DNA from: Clostridiales bacterium
Lineage (GTDB): Bacteria; Bacillota; Clostridia; Oscillospirales; Acutalibacteraceae
Direction of reading: 5' to 3'
NCBI GenBank assembly: GCA_012839345.1
Contig: DUNN01000016.1
Location: 1-64,000, forward strand
DNA: 64,000 nucleotides
Within the stretch, counting starts at the first letter, position 1; the number at the start of each line of letters is the position of its first letter. Made by a program: the position numbers and the translations under genes. The notes beneath the pieces were generated by a model, which was not told the DNA's origin, did no database searches, and saw only the letters and a list, made by a program, of their open reading frames with translations. Shown piece after piece: positions 7,553-17,135 of this stretch.

Positions 7553-8890
7553 CTACCTTTTTTGAAAAGCCGCGATAAAAAATCCGTCCGTCCCATGAAC
7601 GTGCGGCATTAAAGTAATTTCGTTTTCCGGTTCTTTTACAACGTGATGAATCGGATCAGGCAGACGAAGCGCAAACGGTGAAAAATCCGGATGATGCTCC
7701 AAAAAGCGCCGCGCAACCAACCCGTTTTCCTTTGGATTTAATGTGCAGGTGGAATAAATCAGCAGTCCGCCGTTTTTTACCAGCCTGGAGGATTCACACA
7801 CAATACGGTACTGCAAATCTGGAAGACTGTCAATACTTGTCTGCAATTTATACCGAATTTCCGGTTTTCGCCGAATAATCCCAAGACCTGAACAAGGCGC
7901 ATCACAAAGAACCCGGTCGGCGGGTTCCAAATGTTCGGGCGGGGGGGTTGCAGCATCCCGCACGGAAGCTTGTATGATGGACAATTCCAAGCGTTCCGCG
8001 CCCTGCCGGATCAGCCGGACTTTTCCCTTATACTGGTCAAAGGCAAGCAGTTCCCCGTCGTTTTGCATATGTTCCGCAATGGTAAACGACTTCCCGCCCG
8101 GCGCTGCGCAAACATCAATCACCCTTTGGCCGGGCTGCGCGTCCAACAACTGGCAGCACAGTTGCGAAGACAAATCCTGAATATGGAAAAGCCCGTTTTG
8201 AAATGCCGCGGATTCCCGAATGGAGCCGGTTTGTTCCAAAGAAACCGCATCTTCTAGCCATGTAATGGCATTTGCCTTTATGCCTTCTGTCTGCAGCCTT
8301 TCAATCAAACTTTCCCTGGAAATAAGGGTGCTGTTCACTCTGGCATAAACCGGCGGCCGGTCTACGGAACTTTCCAGCAGGCCACGTACACATTCTTCCC
8401 CATAAGATTCCTGCCACAGCCGGATCAACCATTCCGGAAAAGAATATTTTACACTCAAATAAGAAATCGGGTTGCTTTGCGCATCCGGCATGGAAAGGGA
8501 ATCCTGATTTCGGATCAACGACCGCAAAACCGCGTTAATAAAGCCCGAAGCCTTTACAAGATGATTTTTCTTAGCCAGATTAACCGATTCGTTTACCGCT
8601 GCGGACTTTGGTATTTTTTCTAGATATAAAATTTGATAAGCCCCCAGACGCAGAATTTCAAGCACCTGAGGGTCCAGTTTATGAAGCGGGCTTTTTGAAA
8701 AGCGGCTGAGATAATAATCCAGCGTGATGCGCCGTTCCAGCACGCCGTAGAAGATGGCGGAGGCCAGCGCTTTATCCCGTGAATCCATTGGGAAGGACGC
8801 TAAGGTTTTGTCCAGTACAATATTGGAATAGCCCTCGTTGACATCCACATGCAGCAAAGCCGAGAGGGCGGCAGACCGTGCGTTAATCAT
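7553..8890 (-). CDS. rsmB: 16S rRNA (cytosine-967-C5)-methyltransferase
   Basis: This 445-residue m5C methyltransferase has an N-terminal NusB-like RNA-binding domain (about 1-140) and a C-terminal Rossmann methyltransferase domain. The SAM-binding motif is DVCAAPGGKSF (about 255). The two catalytic cysteines lie in DAPCSGLG and YSTCTLNPKENG. The ATG at 8890 shares bases with the stop of the upstream zinc peptidase gene (TGATG), and GGGAGG precedes it, so translation is probably coupled. Confidence 0.95.
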   Translation of the reverse strand: MINARSAALSALLHVDVNEGYSNIVLDKTLASFPMDSRDKALASAIFYGVLERRITLDYYLSRFSKSPLHKLDPQVLEILRLGAYQILYLEKIPKSAAVNESVNLAKKNHLVKASGFINAVLRSLIRNQDSLSMPDAQSNPISYLSVKYSFPEWLIRLWQESYGEECVRGLLESSVDRPPVYARVNSTLISRESLIERLQTEGIKANAITWLEDAVSLEQTGSIRESAAFQNGLFHIQDLSSQLCCQLLDAQPGQRVIDVCAAPGGKSFTIAEHMQNDGELLAFDQYKGKVRLIRQGAERLELSIIQASVRDAATPPPEHLEPADRVLCDAPCSGLGIIRRKPEIRYKLQTSIDSLPDLQYRIVCESSRLVKNGGLLIYSTCTLNPKENGLVARRFLEHHPDFSPFALRLPDPIHHVVKEPENEITLMPHVHGTDGFFIAAFQKR

Positions 8891-9603
8891 CAATCCCTCC
8901 CCCGTCGGTTCCCGGCAAGCGCCAGAAGCCGCAACAAATTCAAAATTGCCGCAAAGCTAGCTGCCAAATAAGTCATTGCCGCGGCCGTCAAAACTTTTTT
9001 TGCGCCTTCCAACTCATCCGGATAAAGGATTCCGGTTTCATCCAGCGCTTTAATCGCCCTGCGGCTGGCATCAAACTCCACAGGAAGAGTGACCAGTTGA
9101 AATAAAACCGCCAGGCTGTAAAGGATAATTCCGAAATTCACGACAAAATCATACTGTGGCGGCAGAATCAGTCCGATAATTACAATCGGAATCGCAAGAT
9201 TCGAGCCAATATTCGTAATTGGAACCAGTGCGGTACGAATTTTATTCGGCAGGAAATCCTTTGCATGCTGAATCGCATGACCGGCCTCGTGTGCCGCCAC
9301 GCCAACCGCCGCAATTGTGGAGGCGGAATAAACGTCGCCGGAGAGGCTGATGGTGTTGCTGCGCGGATCATAATTATCACTTAATTCGCCGGGGATACAC
9401 CGAACCATAACCCCATACGCACCGCCATACCGTGCAACCGCATCCGCGGCCTGCGCGCCAGTCAGATTTTTCATTGTGGCAATCTGAGAATACTTATGAA
9501 AAGCGGATTTTACCCGTATCTGGGCGATCATCGTGATAATTAGCGCCGGAATGACATAGATAAAGTATGTATAATCATAATAGTAAAAACCCAAGCCTCT
9601 CAT
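8890..9603 (-). CDS. YugP-type membrane zinc metallopeptidase
   Basis: This 237-residue membrane protein belongs to the Zn_peptidase_2 (YugP) family. It has an N-terminal helix (about 10-27), the zinc motif HEAGHAIQH near residue 104, and several C-terminal helices (about 125-230). The substrate is not known. The ATG at 9603 is favoured because GGAGG is 7 nt upstream; another ATG lies 6 nt earlier. Its position between fmt and rsmB is common in clostridial versions of this operon. Confidence 0.88.
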   Translation of the reverse strand: MRGLGFYYYDYTYFIYVIPALIITMIAQIRVKSAFHKYSQIATMKNLTGAQAADAVARYGGAYGVMVRCIPGELSDNYDPRSNTISLSGDVYSASTIAAVGVAAHEAGHAIQHAKDFLPNKIRTALVPITNIGSNLAIPIVIIGLILPPQYDFVVNFGIILYSLAVLFQLVTLPVEFDASRRAIKALDETGILYPDELEGAKKVLTAAAMTYLAASFAAILNLLRLLALAGNRRGRD

Positions 9604-9622
9604 GATCATTCCTCCCGTCTAA

Positions 9623-10549
9623 TTATTGAAGCAAAACAGGCTCTTTCAGCGGATGGCCCAACAGAAAATCCCTTCCGCTCATTCTCTTTTTCCCTTCCAG
9701 CTGAACTTCCAACAGTTCCAGCGTGCTGTTTTCCCCGCAGGAAACATAAAGCAGACCGTCCCTGCTGAACGCAGAACCGCTTTCCAGTTCACTGTGCTCA
9801 ACCACTCTGGTTCGGTATATTTTCAGTACTTTTCCATTGTAAACCGTACTGGCCACAGGCCAGGGGGACAGCCCACGCACCTGATTATGAATGCTGCGTG
9901 CGGATTTACTCCAGTCGATGTGGGACAACTCTTTTGTCAGCATAGGGGCATAGCAGGTCTCTTCTTCCGACTGTGACGTTCTGGAAGCCGAACCCTCCAG
10001 CACCGCTTGAAGCGTTTTTACAAGCAGTTCTGCTCCCAAAACAGACAGACGGTCGTGCAGCTCCCCGGCGGTTTCATCCGGATCAATTTTCGTCACAGTC
10101 TGCTGAATCATATCGCCGGTATCGATACCTTCCGCCATATACATCGTCGTAACCCCGGTTTCCGTTTCGCCGTTGATTACCGACCATTGAATCGGCGCCG
10201 CTCCCCGATATTTCGGCAGGAGTGACGCATGCACGTTAATGCAGCCGTAAGGAGGAATGTCCAAAATTTCCTTTGGCAATATTTTTCCGTAAGCAACAAC
10301 AACGATTGCATCGGGTCGCATTCCACGGATTTGCTCAATAATTTCCGCATTTCTTAAGGTTTTCGGCTGATAAACCGGAATCTGATATTTGAGCGCCAGT
10401 TCCTTTACCGGGGGCGGTGTCAGTGTATAACCCCTTCCCTTCGGTTTGTCCGTCTGTGTAAAAACAGCACAAACATCATGACCGGCATCCACTAAGCTTT
10501 GAAGGCTAGGGACCGCAAAATCCGGTGTTCCCATAAAAACAATACGCAT
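9623..10549 (-). CDS. fmt: Methionyl-tRNA formyltransferase
   Basis: This 308-residue enzyme formylates initiator Met-tRNA using 10-formyl-THF. The N-terminal Rossmann domain begins RIVFMGTPDFAVPSL. The catalytic Asn-His-Asp region is visible as NVHASLLPKYRGAAPI and TGDMI. A C-terminal beta-barrel (about 205-308) binds tRNA. It follows def by 12 bp, the usual def-fmt pairing: the formyl group added here is removed by Def. Confidence 0.97.
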   Translation of the reverse strand: MRIVFMGTPDFAVPSLQSLVDAGHDVCAVFTQTDKPKGRGYTLTPPPVKELALKYQIPVYQPKTLRNAEIIEQIRGMRPDAIVVVAYGKILPKEILDIPPYGCINVHASLLPKYRGAAPIQWSVINGETETGVTTMYMAEGIDTGDMIQQTVTKIDPDETAGELHDRLSVLGAELLVKTLQAVLEGSASRTSQSEEETCYAPMLTKELSHIDWSKSARSIHNQVRGLSPWPVASTVYNGKVLKIYRTRVVEHSELESGSAFSRDGLLYVSCGENSTLELLEVQLEGKKRMSGRDFLLGHPLKEPVLLQ

Positions 10550-10561
10550 TTTATCACCCGA

Positions 10562-11035
10562 TTATTTCATTTTTTCAAGCTCTTCTTTACTCAACATGCG
10601 AACCACATGTGATTTGAATAAAATTCCGTTCAAATGATCGATTTCGTGGCAGCAAGCCGTTGCAAGCAGTTCTTCGCCTTCCAACTCGAAAAATTCGCCT
10701 TTTCGATTCTGAGCGCGTACCTTTACATGCATCGGTCGGTGCGTAATGCCATACTGACCGGGTGAAGACAGGCAGCCTTCCACGCATTCCTGATCTCCGC
10801 TCTGCTCCAAAAACACCGGATTAATCAGCTCAATCGGCCCATCACCGACATCAATCACCACAACACGGCGCAGAACACCGACCTGAATGGCAGCCAGACC
10901 GACCCCGTCGGCCTCTTTCATGGTTTCTTTCATATCATCCAGCAGAACTGCCAGTTTATCGTCGAATTTATCGACCTCGCGGCAGACTTTATTTAAAAAG
11001 GGGTCGCCTTCTTTTATAATGTTTCTAATAGCCAT
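10562..11035 (-). CDS. def: Peptide deformylase
   Basis: This 157-residue metalloprotease removes the formyl group from new proteins. All three family motifs are present: GVGLAAIQVG (motif I, about 45), EGCLS (motif II with the metal Cys, about 88) and HEIDHLNG (motif III with two metal His, about 132). The ATG at 11035 is preceded by TTGGAGG. A longer frame up to 11170 would overlap the priA 3' end and has no ribosome binding site. Confidence 0.97.
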   Translation of the reverse strand: MAIRNIIKEGDPFLNKVCREVDKFDDKLAVLLDDMKETMKEADGVGLAAIQVGVLRRVVVIDVGDGPIELINPVFLEQSGDQECVEGCLSSPGQYGITHRPMHVKVRAQNRKGEFFELEGEELLATACCHEIDHLNGILFKSHVVRMLSKEELEKMK

Positions 11036-11049
11036 AATTATACCTCCAA

Positions 11050-13500
11050 TTATAGAATTGTATCCGGATTCATATCCACATATACCGTAACATTGGAATA
11101 TTGCCGTTCCGCAGAAAACTGGACCAAAAGCCTGGAAATCATTTCCCGGAATCCGCGGTTGTTGCGGCACTTAATAATGATTTTATAGCGATATTTATTG
11201 CTGACCTTACTGATTGCAGCGGGAGTCGGCGACAAAACACGCATCGGCTGACTGGAATATTCCCGTTTTGCCAGCTCACTGAGCATTCGTAGGAAAGCCA
11301 TGCTTGCACTCGAAACCCGGTCCTCGTTTTGCCCGACAAACCCAATCAAGCAGATGTCGGAAAACGGCGGATACAGCATCATTTTACGGATGGCTATTTC
11401 GCCGCGGTAGAACTCCGGATAATTCTGTTCAGACGCAAGCCGGAAGACTTCGTTTTCCGGAGTATAGGTTTGAATAATCGCACGACCGGTATACTTCCCT
11501 CGCCCGGAACGGCCGACCACCTGGGTCAGCAGGTCAAACGCGCGCTCGTAACTGCGAAAATCATCCCCATAAAGCGTCTGGTCAGCGGAAAGTACGCCAA
11601 CCAGCGTAACGTTTTCAAAATCAAGCCCTTTTGCCACCATCTGCGTTCCCACTATCATATCATATTTGCCTTCAGAGAAAAGCCGGAGCTTCTTATCATA
11701 AGAAAAACGCGACATGGTGGAGTCAGTATCGAGCCGGAGAACACGAGCCTGTGGAAACAGCTGCTGAAGCTGCTCTTCCGCCCGCTGGGTACCGAATCCC
11801 GCATAATGTACGCTGGACTCATGGCATTCCGGGCATTCCTTTGTAAAAGGAACGGAATATCCGCAATAGTGGCACATTAAACGGTTATTCGCAGAGTGAT
11901 AAGTAAGGGAAATACTGCAATTGGGGCAGGTCAGCACATAGCCGCATGCCTTGCAGGACGCAAATGTATGATACCCCCGGCGATTTAATAATACAATCGA
12001 TTGTTTTCCGTCTTGTAAATTTTCATTCAGCGCATCCGTCAATTCCGCACTGAAAAGGGACACATTTCCCCGTTCCATTTCTTGATTCATATCCACCACG
12101 GAAACTTCCGGAAGTTGGGCTGTTCCATAGCGGGCACAAAGCGTGTTCAGCGAATACTTTCCACTTTGTGCTGAATAAAAACTTTCCACTGACGGAGTGG
12201 CGGAGCAAAGCACCAAAAGGGCTTTATGGTATGCACACCGGAATCTGGCCACGTCACGCGCGTGGTAGCGTGGAGAGGATTCCGATTTATAGGTCGATTC
12301 CTGTTCCTCGTCCATAACAATTAAACCAAGGTTCTGGAACGGAGCAAAAACCGCAGAGCGGGTACCAACCGCAATCGACGCTTCCCCATTCCGTACGCGC
12401 TTCCATTCATCCAGCCGTTCCGCAAGGGTCAGCCCACTGTGAAAAACCGCGACGCAGGACCCGTAACGCTGATGAAACAGGGAAATGGTTTGTGGGGTGA
12501 GCGATATTTCCGGCACCATTACAATAACGCCGCGGCCTTCCGACCGGACCTCGTCGATCAAGCGCATAAAAACGGAGGTCTTTCCGCTGCCGGTAATTCC
12601 ATACAGCAGGGAAACGCCTCCCTCACCGGAATGGTACTGACGGCATAAGGAGTTGTACGCCTTTTGCTGTTCCTGCGAAAGAACCAGCTCGCGGTCGCAG
12701 GCAGATTCCTTGACCGAGTACGGATTCCGATACACTTCCACCTCATAATACTCCGCCAGACCCTTTGCCACCAATTTATCCGCAACCGCAGGGGTCGTTC
12801 CGGTAAAATAGCAAAGCTCCTTGACCGAAGCGCTTCCAATATCCTTTAAAATCTGGTACACGCTTTTTTGCTTGGGTGACAGCTTCGGCGGCTGTGCAAC
12901 TTCCTCGCAATTGGTAAGGCGCACCATTTTCATGGTGGCGTCTGCAATGACCCTTACCGTATCGCTGTTTTTCAGCAGCAGATTTTTACGGCACAGCTGT
13001 TCCGGTACCGGAGAATTTGAATCCAGCCCAAGGGCGTTCAGCAGCTTTTCCCGTTCCACCGGCCGTTTTTGCCCGGCCAAATAGGAAAGCACCTGACGCT
13101 CCGTGGGGCTTAACGTCTCCAACTCTTCCGGCTCCGGATAGTGGGAAACTGCATAAAGTGTTTTGACTTTCAAATTAATTCCGGTTGGCAACAGTAAACG
13201 GACTGCATCAAACAAAGTACAAAAATAGTGATCTTTCAGCCAGAATACCATTTGGACCGCTTCATTTGAAAGAAGCGGCGCCTTGTCAAGCACCGCTAGT
13301 AAAGGCTTTATTTTATCCGAAGAATCAGACTGCTCTAACGCAAGAATCATGCCCTGGCGGCGGCTGTTGGAAGCGCCGAAAGGAACCATAACGCGGCAGC
13401 CCGGCTGTGCATTTTCCGAAAATTCGGGAGGAACCAAGTAATCAAAGGCTTTGTCAAAATGATAGACAGTGTTCTCCACGGCAACCTTTGCAACGGTCAT
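11050..13500 (-). CDS. priA: Primosomal protein N' (replication restart helicase)
   Basis: This 816-residue superfamily 2 DNA helicase restarts stalled forks. The N-terminal DNA-binding domains (about 1-270) are followed by the helicase core with Walker A GITGSGKTSV (about 296) and Walker B DEEQE. A zinc-binding insertion with paired cysteines follows (CKACGYVLTCPNC, CHYCGYS, CPEC). The ATG is preceded by GAGAGGAG. In Bacillus subtilis coaBC separates rpoZ from priA; here priA follows rpoZ directly after 23 bp. Confidence 0.96.
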   Translation of the reverse strand: MTVAKVAVENTVYHFDKAFDYLVPPEFSENAQPGCRVMVPFGASNSRRQGMILALEQSDSSDKIKPLLAVLDKAPLLSNEAVQMVFWLKDHYFCTLFDAVRLLLPTGINLKVKTLYAVSHYPEPEELETLSPTERQVLSYLAGQKRPVEREKLLNALGLDSNSPVPEQLCRKNLLLKNSDTVRVIADATMKMVRLTNCEEVAQPPKLSPKQKSVYQILKDIGSASVKELCYFTGTTPAVADKLVAKGLAEYYEVEVYRNPYSVKESACDRELVLSQEQQKAYNSLCRQYHSGEGGVSLLYGITGSGKTSVFMRLIDEVRSEGRGVIVMVPEISLTPQTISLFHQRYGSCVAVFHSGLTLAERLDEWKRVRNGEASIAVGTRSAVFAPFQNLGLIVMDEEQESTYKSESSPRYHARDVARFRCAYHKALLVLCSATPSVESFYSAQSGKYSLNTLCARYGTAQLPEVSVVDMNQEMERGNVSLFSAELTDALNENLQDGKQSIVLLNRRGYHTFASCKACGYVLTCPNCSISLTYHSANNRLMCHYCGYSVPFTKECPECHESSVHYAGFGTQRAEEQLQQLFPQARVLRLDTDSTMSRFSYDKKLRLFSEGKYDMIVGTQMVAKGLDFENVTLVGVLSADQTLYGDDFRSYERAFDLLTQVVGRSGRGKYTGRAIIQTYTPENEVFRLASEQNYPEFYRGEIAIRKMMLYPPFSDICLIGFVGQNEDRVSSASMAFLRMLSELAKREYSSQPMRVLSPTPAAISKVSNKYRYKIIIKCRNNRGFREMISRLLVQFSAERQYSNVTVYVDMNPDTIL

Positions 13501-13523
13501 ATCGGGAAAATGCTCCTCTCGGA

Positions 13524-13742
13524 TTAATCCTCCAAATCATCGTTCGGTACGAACTGCTCTTTGAAAGTAAACTTGTGGTTCATAAAATCCTGTACCGCAA
13601 GGTCAACGGGTTTTTCCGTTAAAATTTCTCCCTTGGTTTCCGCTTCCGCTGTAATTTGGCGGGCACGTTTTGCAACAGCAATTACAAGGGAGTATCTGCT
13701 TTGCTCTGGACTAATAATAAGACCGGCAGATGGTTTAAGCAT
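13524..13742 (-). CDS. rpoZ: RNA polymerase omega subunit
   Basis: This 72-residue protein has the omega core motif SRYSLVIAVAKRARQI, which clamps the beta' C-terminus. The tail holds EKPVDLAVQDF, matching firmicute omega. It overlaps the gmk 3' end by 8 bp (ATGCTTAA), so the two are translationally coupled. The order gmk-rpoZ-priA is conserved. Confidence 0.94.
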   Translation of the reverse strand: MLKPSAGLIISPEQSRYSLVIAVAKRARQITAEAETKGEILTEKPVDLAVQDFMNHKFTFKEQFVPNDDLED

Positions 13743-14346
13743 GGTTCAGCATCCTTTCAATGAAATCTGCGTTCCGATATACTTTATGCTTTTCGGCGCA
13801 AATTATTTGATTAATTTCATCGACCGCTTTTTCAACGGTATCGTTGATAACGCAGTAATCATAATGAACGGCTTCTTCAATTTCTTTTTGCGCTCGCATC
13901 ATTCGTTTTTGAATGACTTCGTCTGCTTCCGTTCCACGGCCCCTGAGCCTTTGCTCCAAGACCTCCATGGAAGGAGGCAGAATGAAAATGCTGACGCAAT
14001 CGGGGCATTTCGTTTTTATTTGAGAACCGCCCTGCACTTCAATTTCCAAAATGACATCGTGGCCTTCGGCCTGCCAACTGCGAATTGGGCCGCTCGGTGT
14101 GCCGTAACAGTTGCCGCAGTATTCTGCGCTTTCCAGCAGTTCATCATTCTTCAGCATATTCTGGAACTTTTCTTTGGTGATGAAATGATAATCCTTACCG
14201 TCCACTTCCCCCTCGCGCGGGGCGCGGGTGGTAGCCGACACGGAAAGCCGGTAATCGGCGTTCGTTTCAAGAAGACGTTTCAGAATGGTGTCTTTCCCAG
14301 CGCCGGATGGCCCGGAAAAAACAATCAGCAATCCGTCATTCTTCAT
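13735..14346 (-). CDS. gmk: Guanylate kinase
   Basis: This 203-residue enzyme phosphorylates GMP to GDP. The P-loop GPSGAGKDT is near residue 11, and the GMP-binding segment [19 protein letters not shown] follows near 36. The ATG at 14346 lies inside the end of remA (11-bp overlap). An earlier in-frame start at 14388 would extend it into remA without family support. GMP/GDP supply links it to (p)ppGpp made by RelA, encoded elsewhere in the window. Confidence 0.96.
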   Translation of the reverse strand: MKNDGLLIVFSGPSGAGKDTILKRLLETNADYRLSVSATTRAPREGEVDGKDYHFITKEKFQNMLKNDELLESAEYCGNCYGTPSGPIRSWQAEGHDVILEIEVQGGSQIKTKCPDCVSIFILPPSMEVLEQRLRGRGTEADEVIQKRMMRAQKEIEEAVHYDYCVINDTVEKAVDEINQIICAEKHKVYRNADFIERMLNHA

Positions 14347-14614
14347 CCTCTTCCAATTCCTCCTCGGATAGATCTTCGTCGCGGTCATTCAGCCTGTTTG
14401 CAACCGTTTCCGGCTGCACCGCAGAAAGAATGACATGGTCGCTGTCTGTAATAATCACCGCTCTGGTGCGGCGGCCGTATGTTGCGTCAATCAGAGTTCC
14501 GCGTTCCTTGGCATCCTGAATAATCCGCTTGATAGGGGCGGATTCTGGACTGACAATGGCAACCAGACGGTTTGCGGAAACCATGTTGCCGAAGCCTATG
14601 TTGATCAATTTCAT
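14336..14614 (-). CDS. remA: Extracellular matrix/biofilm regulator RemA family protein
   Basis: This 92-residue protein of the DUF370/RemA family begins [16 protein letters not shown] and contains the conserved [15 protein letters not shown] segment. In Bacillus subtilis RemA is a DNA-binding activator of matrix and osmoprotection genes that forms ring-like oligomers. A very acidic tail (EEELEEDEE) follows. It lies between yicC and gmk, as in most firmicutes. Confidence 0.93.
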   Translation of the reverse strand: MKLINIGFGNMVSANRLVAIVSPESAPIKRIIQDAKERGTLIDATYGRRTRAVIITDSDHVILSAVQPETVANRLNDRDEDLSEEELEEDEE

Positions 14615-14656
14615 GTGGTTGACTCCTTTTTCTGCCGCATGCCGAAGCGATGCTTA

Positions 14657-15535
14657 TTATTCAATATTCTGAACTTGTTCTCGGATTTTCTCGATTTCAG
14701 CCTTCATATCCACCACGAGATGCGCAATTTCCGAATCTACGCATTTAGAACCGATGGTGTTGGCCTCGCGGTTCATCTCCTGCACAATAAAGTCGAGCTT
14801 GCGCCCCACCGCGTCGTTGGATTCCAGCATCTTTTCACACTGGCTGAAATGGCTGCGCAAACGCACCGTTTCTTCAGCTACGGCAACCTTATCCGCAAAT
14901 ACGGCGGCCTCCGTCAGAATCCGCTGCTCGTCAATATTGCTGTCGCCCAGCATTTCCGCTAAGCGCTGCTTTAATTTTTGCTGATATTCGACAACGGTTT
15001 GCGGAGAACGTTCCTCCACCTTTTCGACCAGCTTCAAAATCGTTCCAATCCGTTCCAGAACGTCTGTTTTCAGGCGCTCCCCTTCCGTTTCCCTCATACG
15101 AATCAATGAAGATACCGCGCGTTCCGTTACAGACTGAACGGCATTCCAGATGCATTCTTCATCTTCCGGCGATTTGTGAACGGTAAAAATATCGGAATAT
15201 TTTGATACGGTACTGACGGAAATGTCATCCTTCAACCCGTACCGGTCGGCCAGCTCTCGCAGCGCGTTAATGTAACCCGCGGCAAGGGAATGGTTGACCA
15301 GAACCTGAGCATCGGTGTCCTCCAGTGTTTCAATGGATACGAACACATCGATTTTTCCCCTGGAAATCTGGCTTTGCAAATAAGACTTCAGCTTTTCGTC
15401 CAAGAAACCATATCCCCGGCTGATGCGTGAGGAAAATTCGAAATATCTGTGGTTTACCGACTTTATCTCGACAATAATATCATATCCGTTAATGGTATCC
15501 TCACACTTACCAAAACCGGTCATGCTCCTGATCAA
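14657..15535 (-). CDS. YicC family endoribonuclease-like protein
   Basis: This 292-residue YicC-family protein has the signature N-terminus IRSMTGFGK and C-terminus REANTIGSKCVDSEIAHLVVDMK with the conserved REANT motif. E. coli YicC has been linked to RNA turnover; the role in firmicutes is less clear. The only start fitting the family N-terminus is TTG at 15535, with a weak GAGATGA upstream. An ATG five codons in, with AGGAG just before it, would cut the conserved start. It opens the operon and follows a good promoter. Confidence 0.9.
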   Translation of the reverse strand: MIRSMTGFGKCEDTINGYDIIVEIKSVNHRYFEFSSRISRGYGFLDEKLKSYLQSQISRGKIDVFVSIETLEDTDAQVLVNHSLAAGYINALRELADRYGLKDDISVSTVSKYSDIFTVHKSPEDEECIWNAVQSVTERAVSSLIRMRETEGERLKTDVLERIGTILKLVEKVEERSPQTVVEYQQKLKQRLAEMLGDSNIDEQRILTEAAVFADKVAVAEETVRLRSHFSQCEKMLESNDAVGRKLDFIVQEMNREANTIGSKCVDSEIAHLVVDMKAEIEKIREQVQNIE

Positions 15536-15617
15536 GAACTATCATCTCAATTCCAAATTTATGATTTATCTTTCTGTGATCCTCTAAAAAAGAAACTGCC
15601 GGAAAGCATTATCTATT

Positions 15618-15646
15618 ATTTTAACAGTTTTTCTAGTTAATTGCAA
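15618..15646 (-). promoter_or_regulatory. Sigma-A promoter of the yicC-remA-gmk operon
   Basis: Minus-strand TTGCAA (15641-15646), 17 bp, then TAAAAT (15618-15623). It lies about 83 bp before the yicC start and can drive the long operon down to spoVM. Confidence 0.8.
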
Positions 15647-15670
15647 CTACTGCCACACAACCGCGTACCC

Positions 15671-15705
15671 GGATAAAATAATTCAGCCCCATTGAGGGGC
15701 TGAAT
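15671..15705 (-). terminator. Intrinsic terminator of the transcarboxylase-like operon
   Basis: A perfect 10-bp stem (15681-15690 with 15696-15705), five-base loop, then a T-rich tract (TATTTTATCC) on the minus strand. It lies just after the oadA-like gene and before the yicC promoter. Confidence 0.85.
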
Positions 15706-15725
15706 GTAAAGAAACCCAGACTGGG

Positions 15726-17123
15726 TCAAACCGGGTGAATCATTTTTTCAGAATCGGCATGCTTGCCGTCGATTCCATATTTTTTCTCCGCGCGCTTTTT
15801 GAAGAAATCGGTCGCCACTTTGGGGAACTGGGCATAAGACAGAACGTCTTCCTCCTGTTCAATCCACTGGGCACATTCCTTGCGCAAGGTTTCCAGCTCT
15901 GGCTCCAGAAGATCGGCAGGACGGCAGGTGATCCGTTCCGTGTCGCCAATAATCTTTTTCGCAAACTCCTCGTCAATCGGCACCGGAGTGGTTCCGTATT
16001 TGCCTGCAACCAAATCCTTAAATTCTTTGGTGCACATCTTGTAGCGCTCGCCATTAATCACGTTAAAGACAGCCTGTGTGCCGACAATCTGTGAAGTTGG
16101 CGTGACAAGCGGCGGATACCCGGCATCTTTGCGCACCCGCGGCACTTCTTCCATAACCGCTTCCAGCTGATCGGCTTTTCCGGCCTGTTTTAACTGGGAA
16201 AGCAGATTGGACAGCATGCCGCCCGGAACCTGGTAAATGAGCGCCATGGTATTGGTCGCCAGCATCTTCGGGTCAAGAAGCCCGCTCTTAATATATTTTT
16301 CCCGCAAGGTCATAAAGTAATCACGAATTTCGTTTAAAAGGAGCAAATCTAGGCCGGTATCGTATTCGGTACCTTTGAGTGCAGCAACAATGGATTCCGT
16401 AGGCGTGTGGGAAGTACCCAGCGCCAACGGGGACATCGCCGTATCCAGCAAATCGACGCCGGCTTCCACGGCTTTCAGTTCACACATGGAAGCTAAACCC
16501 GATGTGTAGTGCGTATGGAGCTGAACCGGGATTTTAACCGCTCCCTTAATTGCTTTCACTAGGTCGTAAGTCTTGTATGGAGTGAGCAGAGCAGCCATAT
16601 CTTTGATGCAAATGGAGTCCGCGCCCGCTTCTTCAATCCGTTTGGCGTAGTCAACATAATATTCCAGGGTAAAGACCGGGCCGGTCGTATAGGATATGGC
16701 AACCTGTGCGTGCGCGCCCTCTTTCTTTGCCGCTTTGATTGCGACGGTAAGGTTCTTCAGGTCATTCAGTGCATCAAATATACGGATGATATCGATCCCG
16801 TTCGCGACAGAACGCTGAACAAAATATTCCAGAACATCGTCCGCATAATGCCGGTAACCGAGCATATTCTGTCCGCGGAACAGCATTTGCAGCTTTGTGT
16901 TGGGGCAGTGCTTGCGTATGGTGCGGAGTCTGTCCCATGGGTCTTCATTTAAAAAGCGCAGGCATGCGTCAAAAGTGGCACCGCCCCAGCATTCCAAGGA
17001 ATAATAGCCCACCTGATCCAATTTTTCCAAAATCGGGAGCATATCCTCAATCGGCATTCTGGTTGCAATCAGGGACTGATGCGCGTCACGCAGGACGGTT
17101 TCCGTAATTCCAATCTTTGCCAT
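15726..17123 (-). CDS. Pyruvate/oxaloacetate carboxyltransferase subunit (OadA/5S-like)
   Basis: This 465-residue TIM-barrel carboxyltransferase of the OadA/pyruvate carboxylase CT family begins with the signature ETVLRDAHQSLIATRM. The zinc site HTHYTSG and the lysine segment SICIKDMAALL are present. It moves CO2 between biotin and pyruvate/oxaloacetate. Unlike full OadA it ends at about residue 465 without a biotinyl domain, which is on the separate gene upstream. AAGGGGG precedes the ATG. With its neighbours it could be the 5S subunit of a transcarboxylase or part of a decarboxylase pump; no membrane beta subunit is in the window. Confidence 0.9.
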   Translation of the reverse strand: MAKIGITETVLRDAHQSLIATRMPIEDMLPILEKLDQVGYYSLECWGGATFDACLRFLNEDPWDRLRTIRKHCPNTKLQMLFRGQNMLGYRHYADDVLEYFVQRSVANGIDIIRIFDALNDLKNLTVAIKAAKKEGAHAQVAISYTTGPVFTLEYYVDYAKRIEEAGADSICIKDMAALLTPYKTYDLVKAIKGAVKIPVQLHTHYTSGLASMCELKAVEAGVDLLDTAMSPLALGTSHTPTESIVAALKGTEYDTGLDLLLLNEIRDYFMTLREKYIKSGLLDPKMLATNTMALIYQVPGGMLSNLLSQLKQAGKADQLEAVMEEVPRVRKDAGYPPLVTPTSQIVGTQAVFNVINGERYKMCTKEFKDLVAGKYGTTPVPIDEEFAKKIIGDTERITCRPADLLEPELETLRKECAQWIEQEEDVLSYAQFPKVATDFFKKRAEKKYGIDGKHADSEKMIHPV

Positions 17124-17135
17124 AGCAACGCCCCC

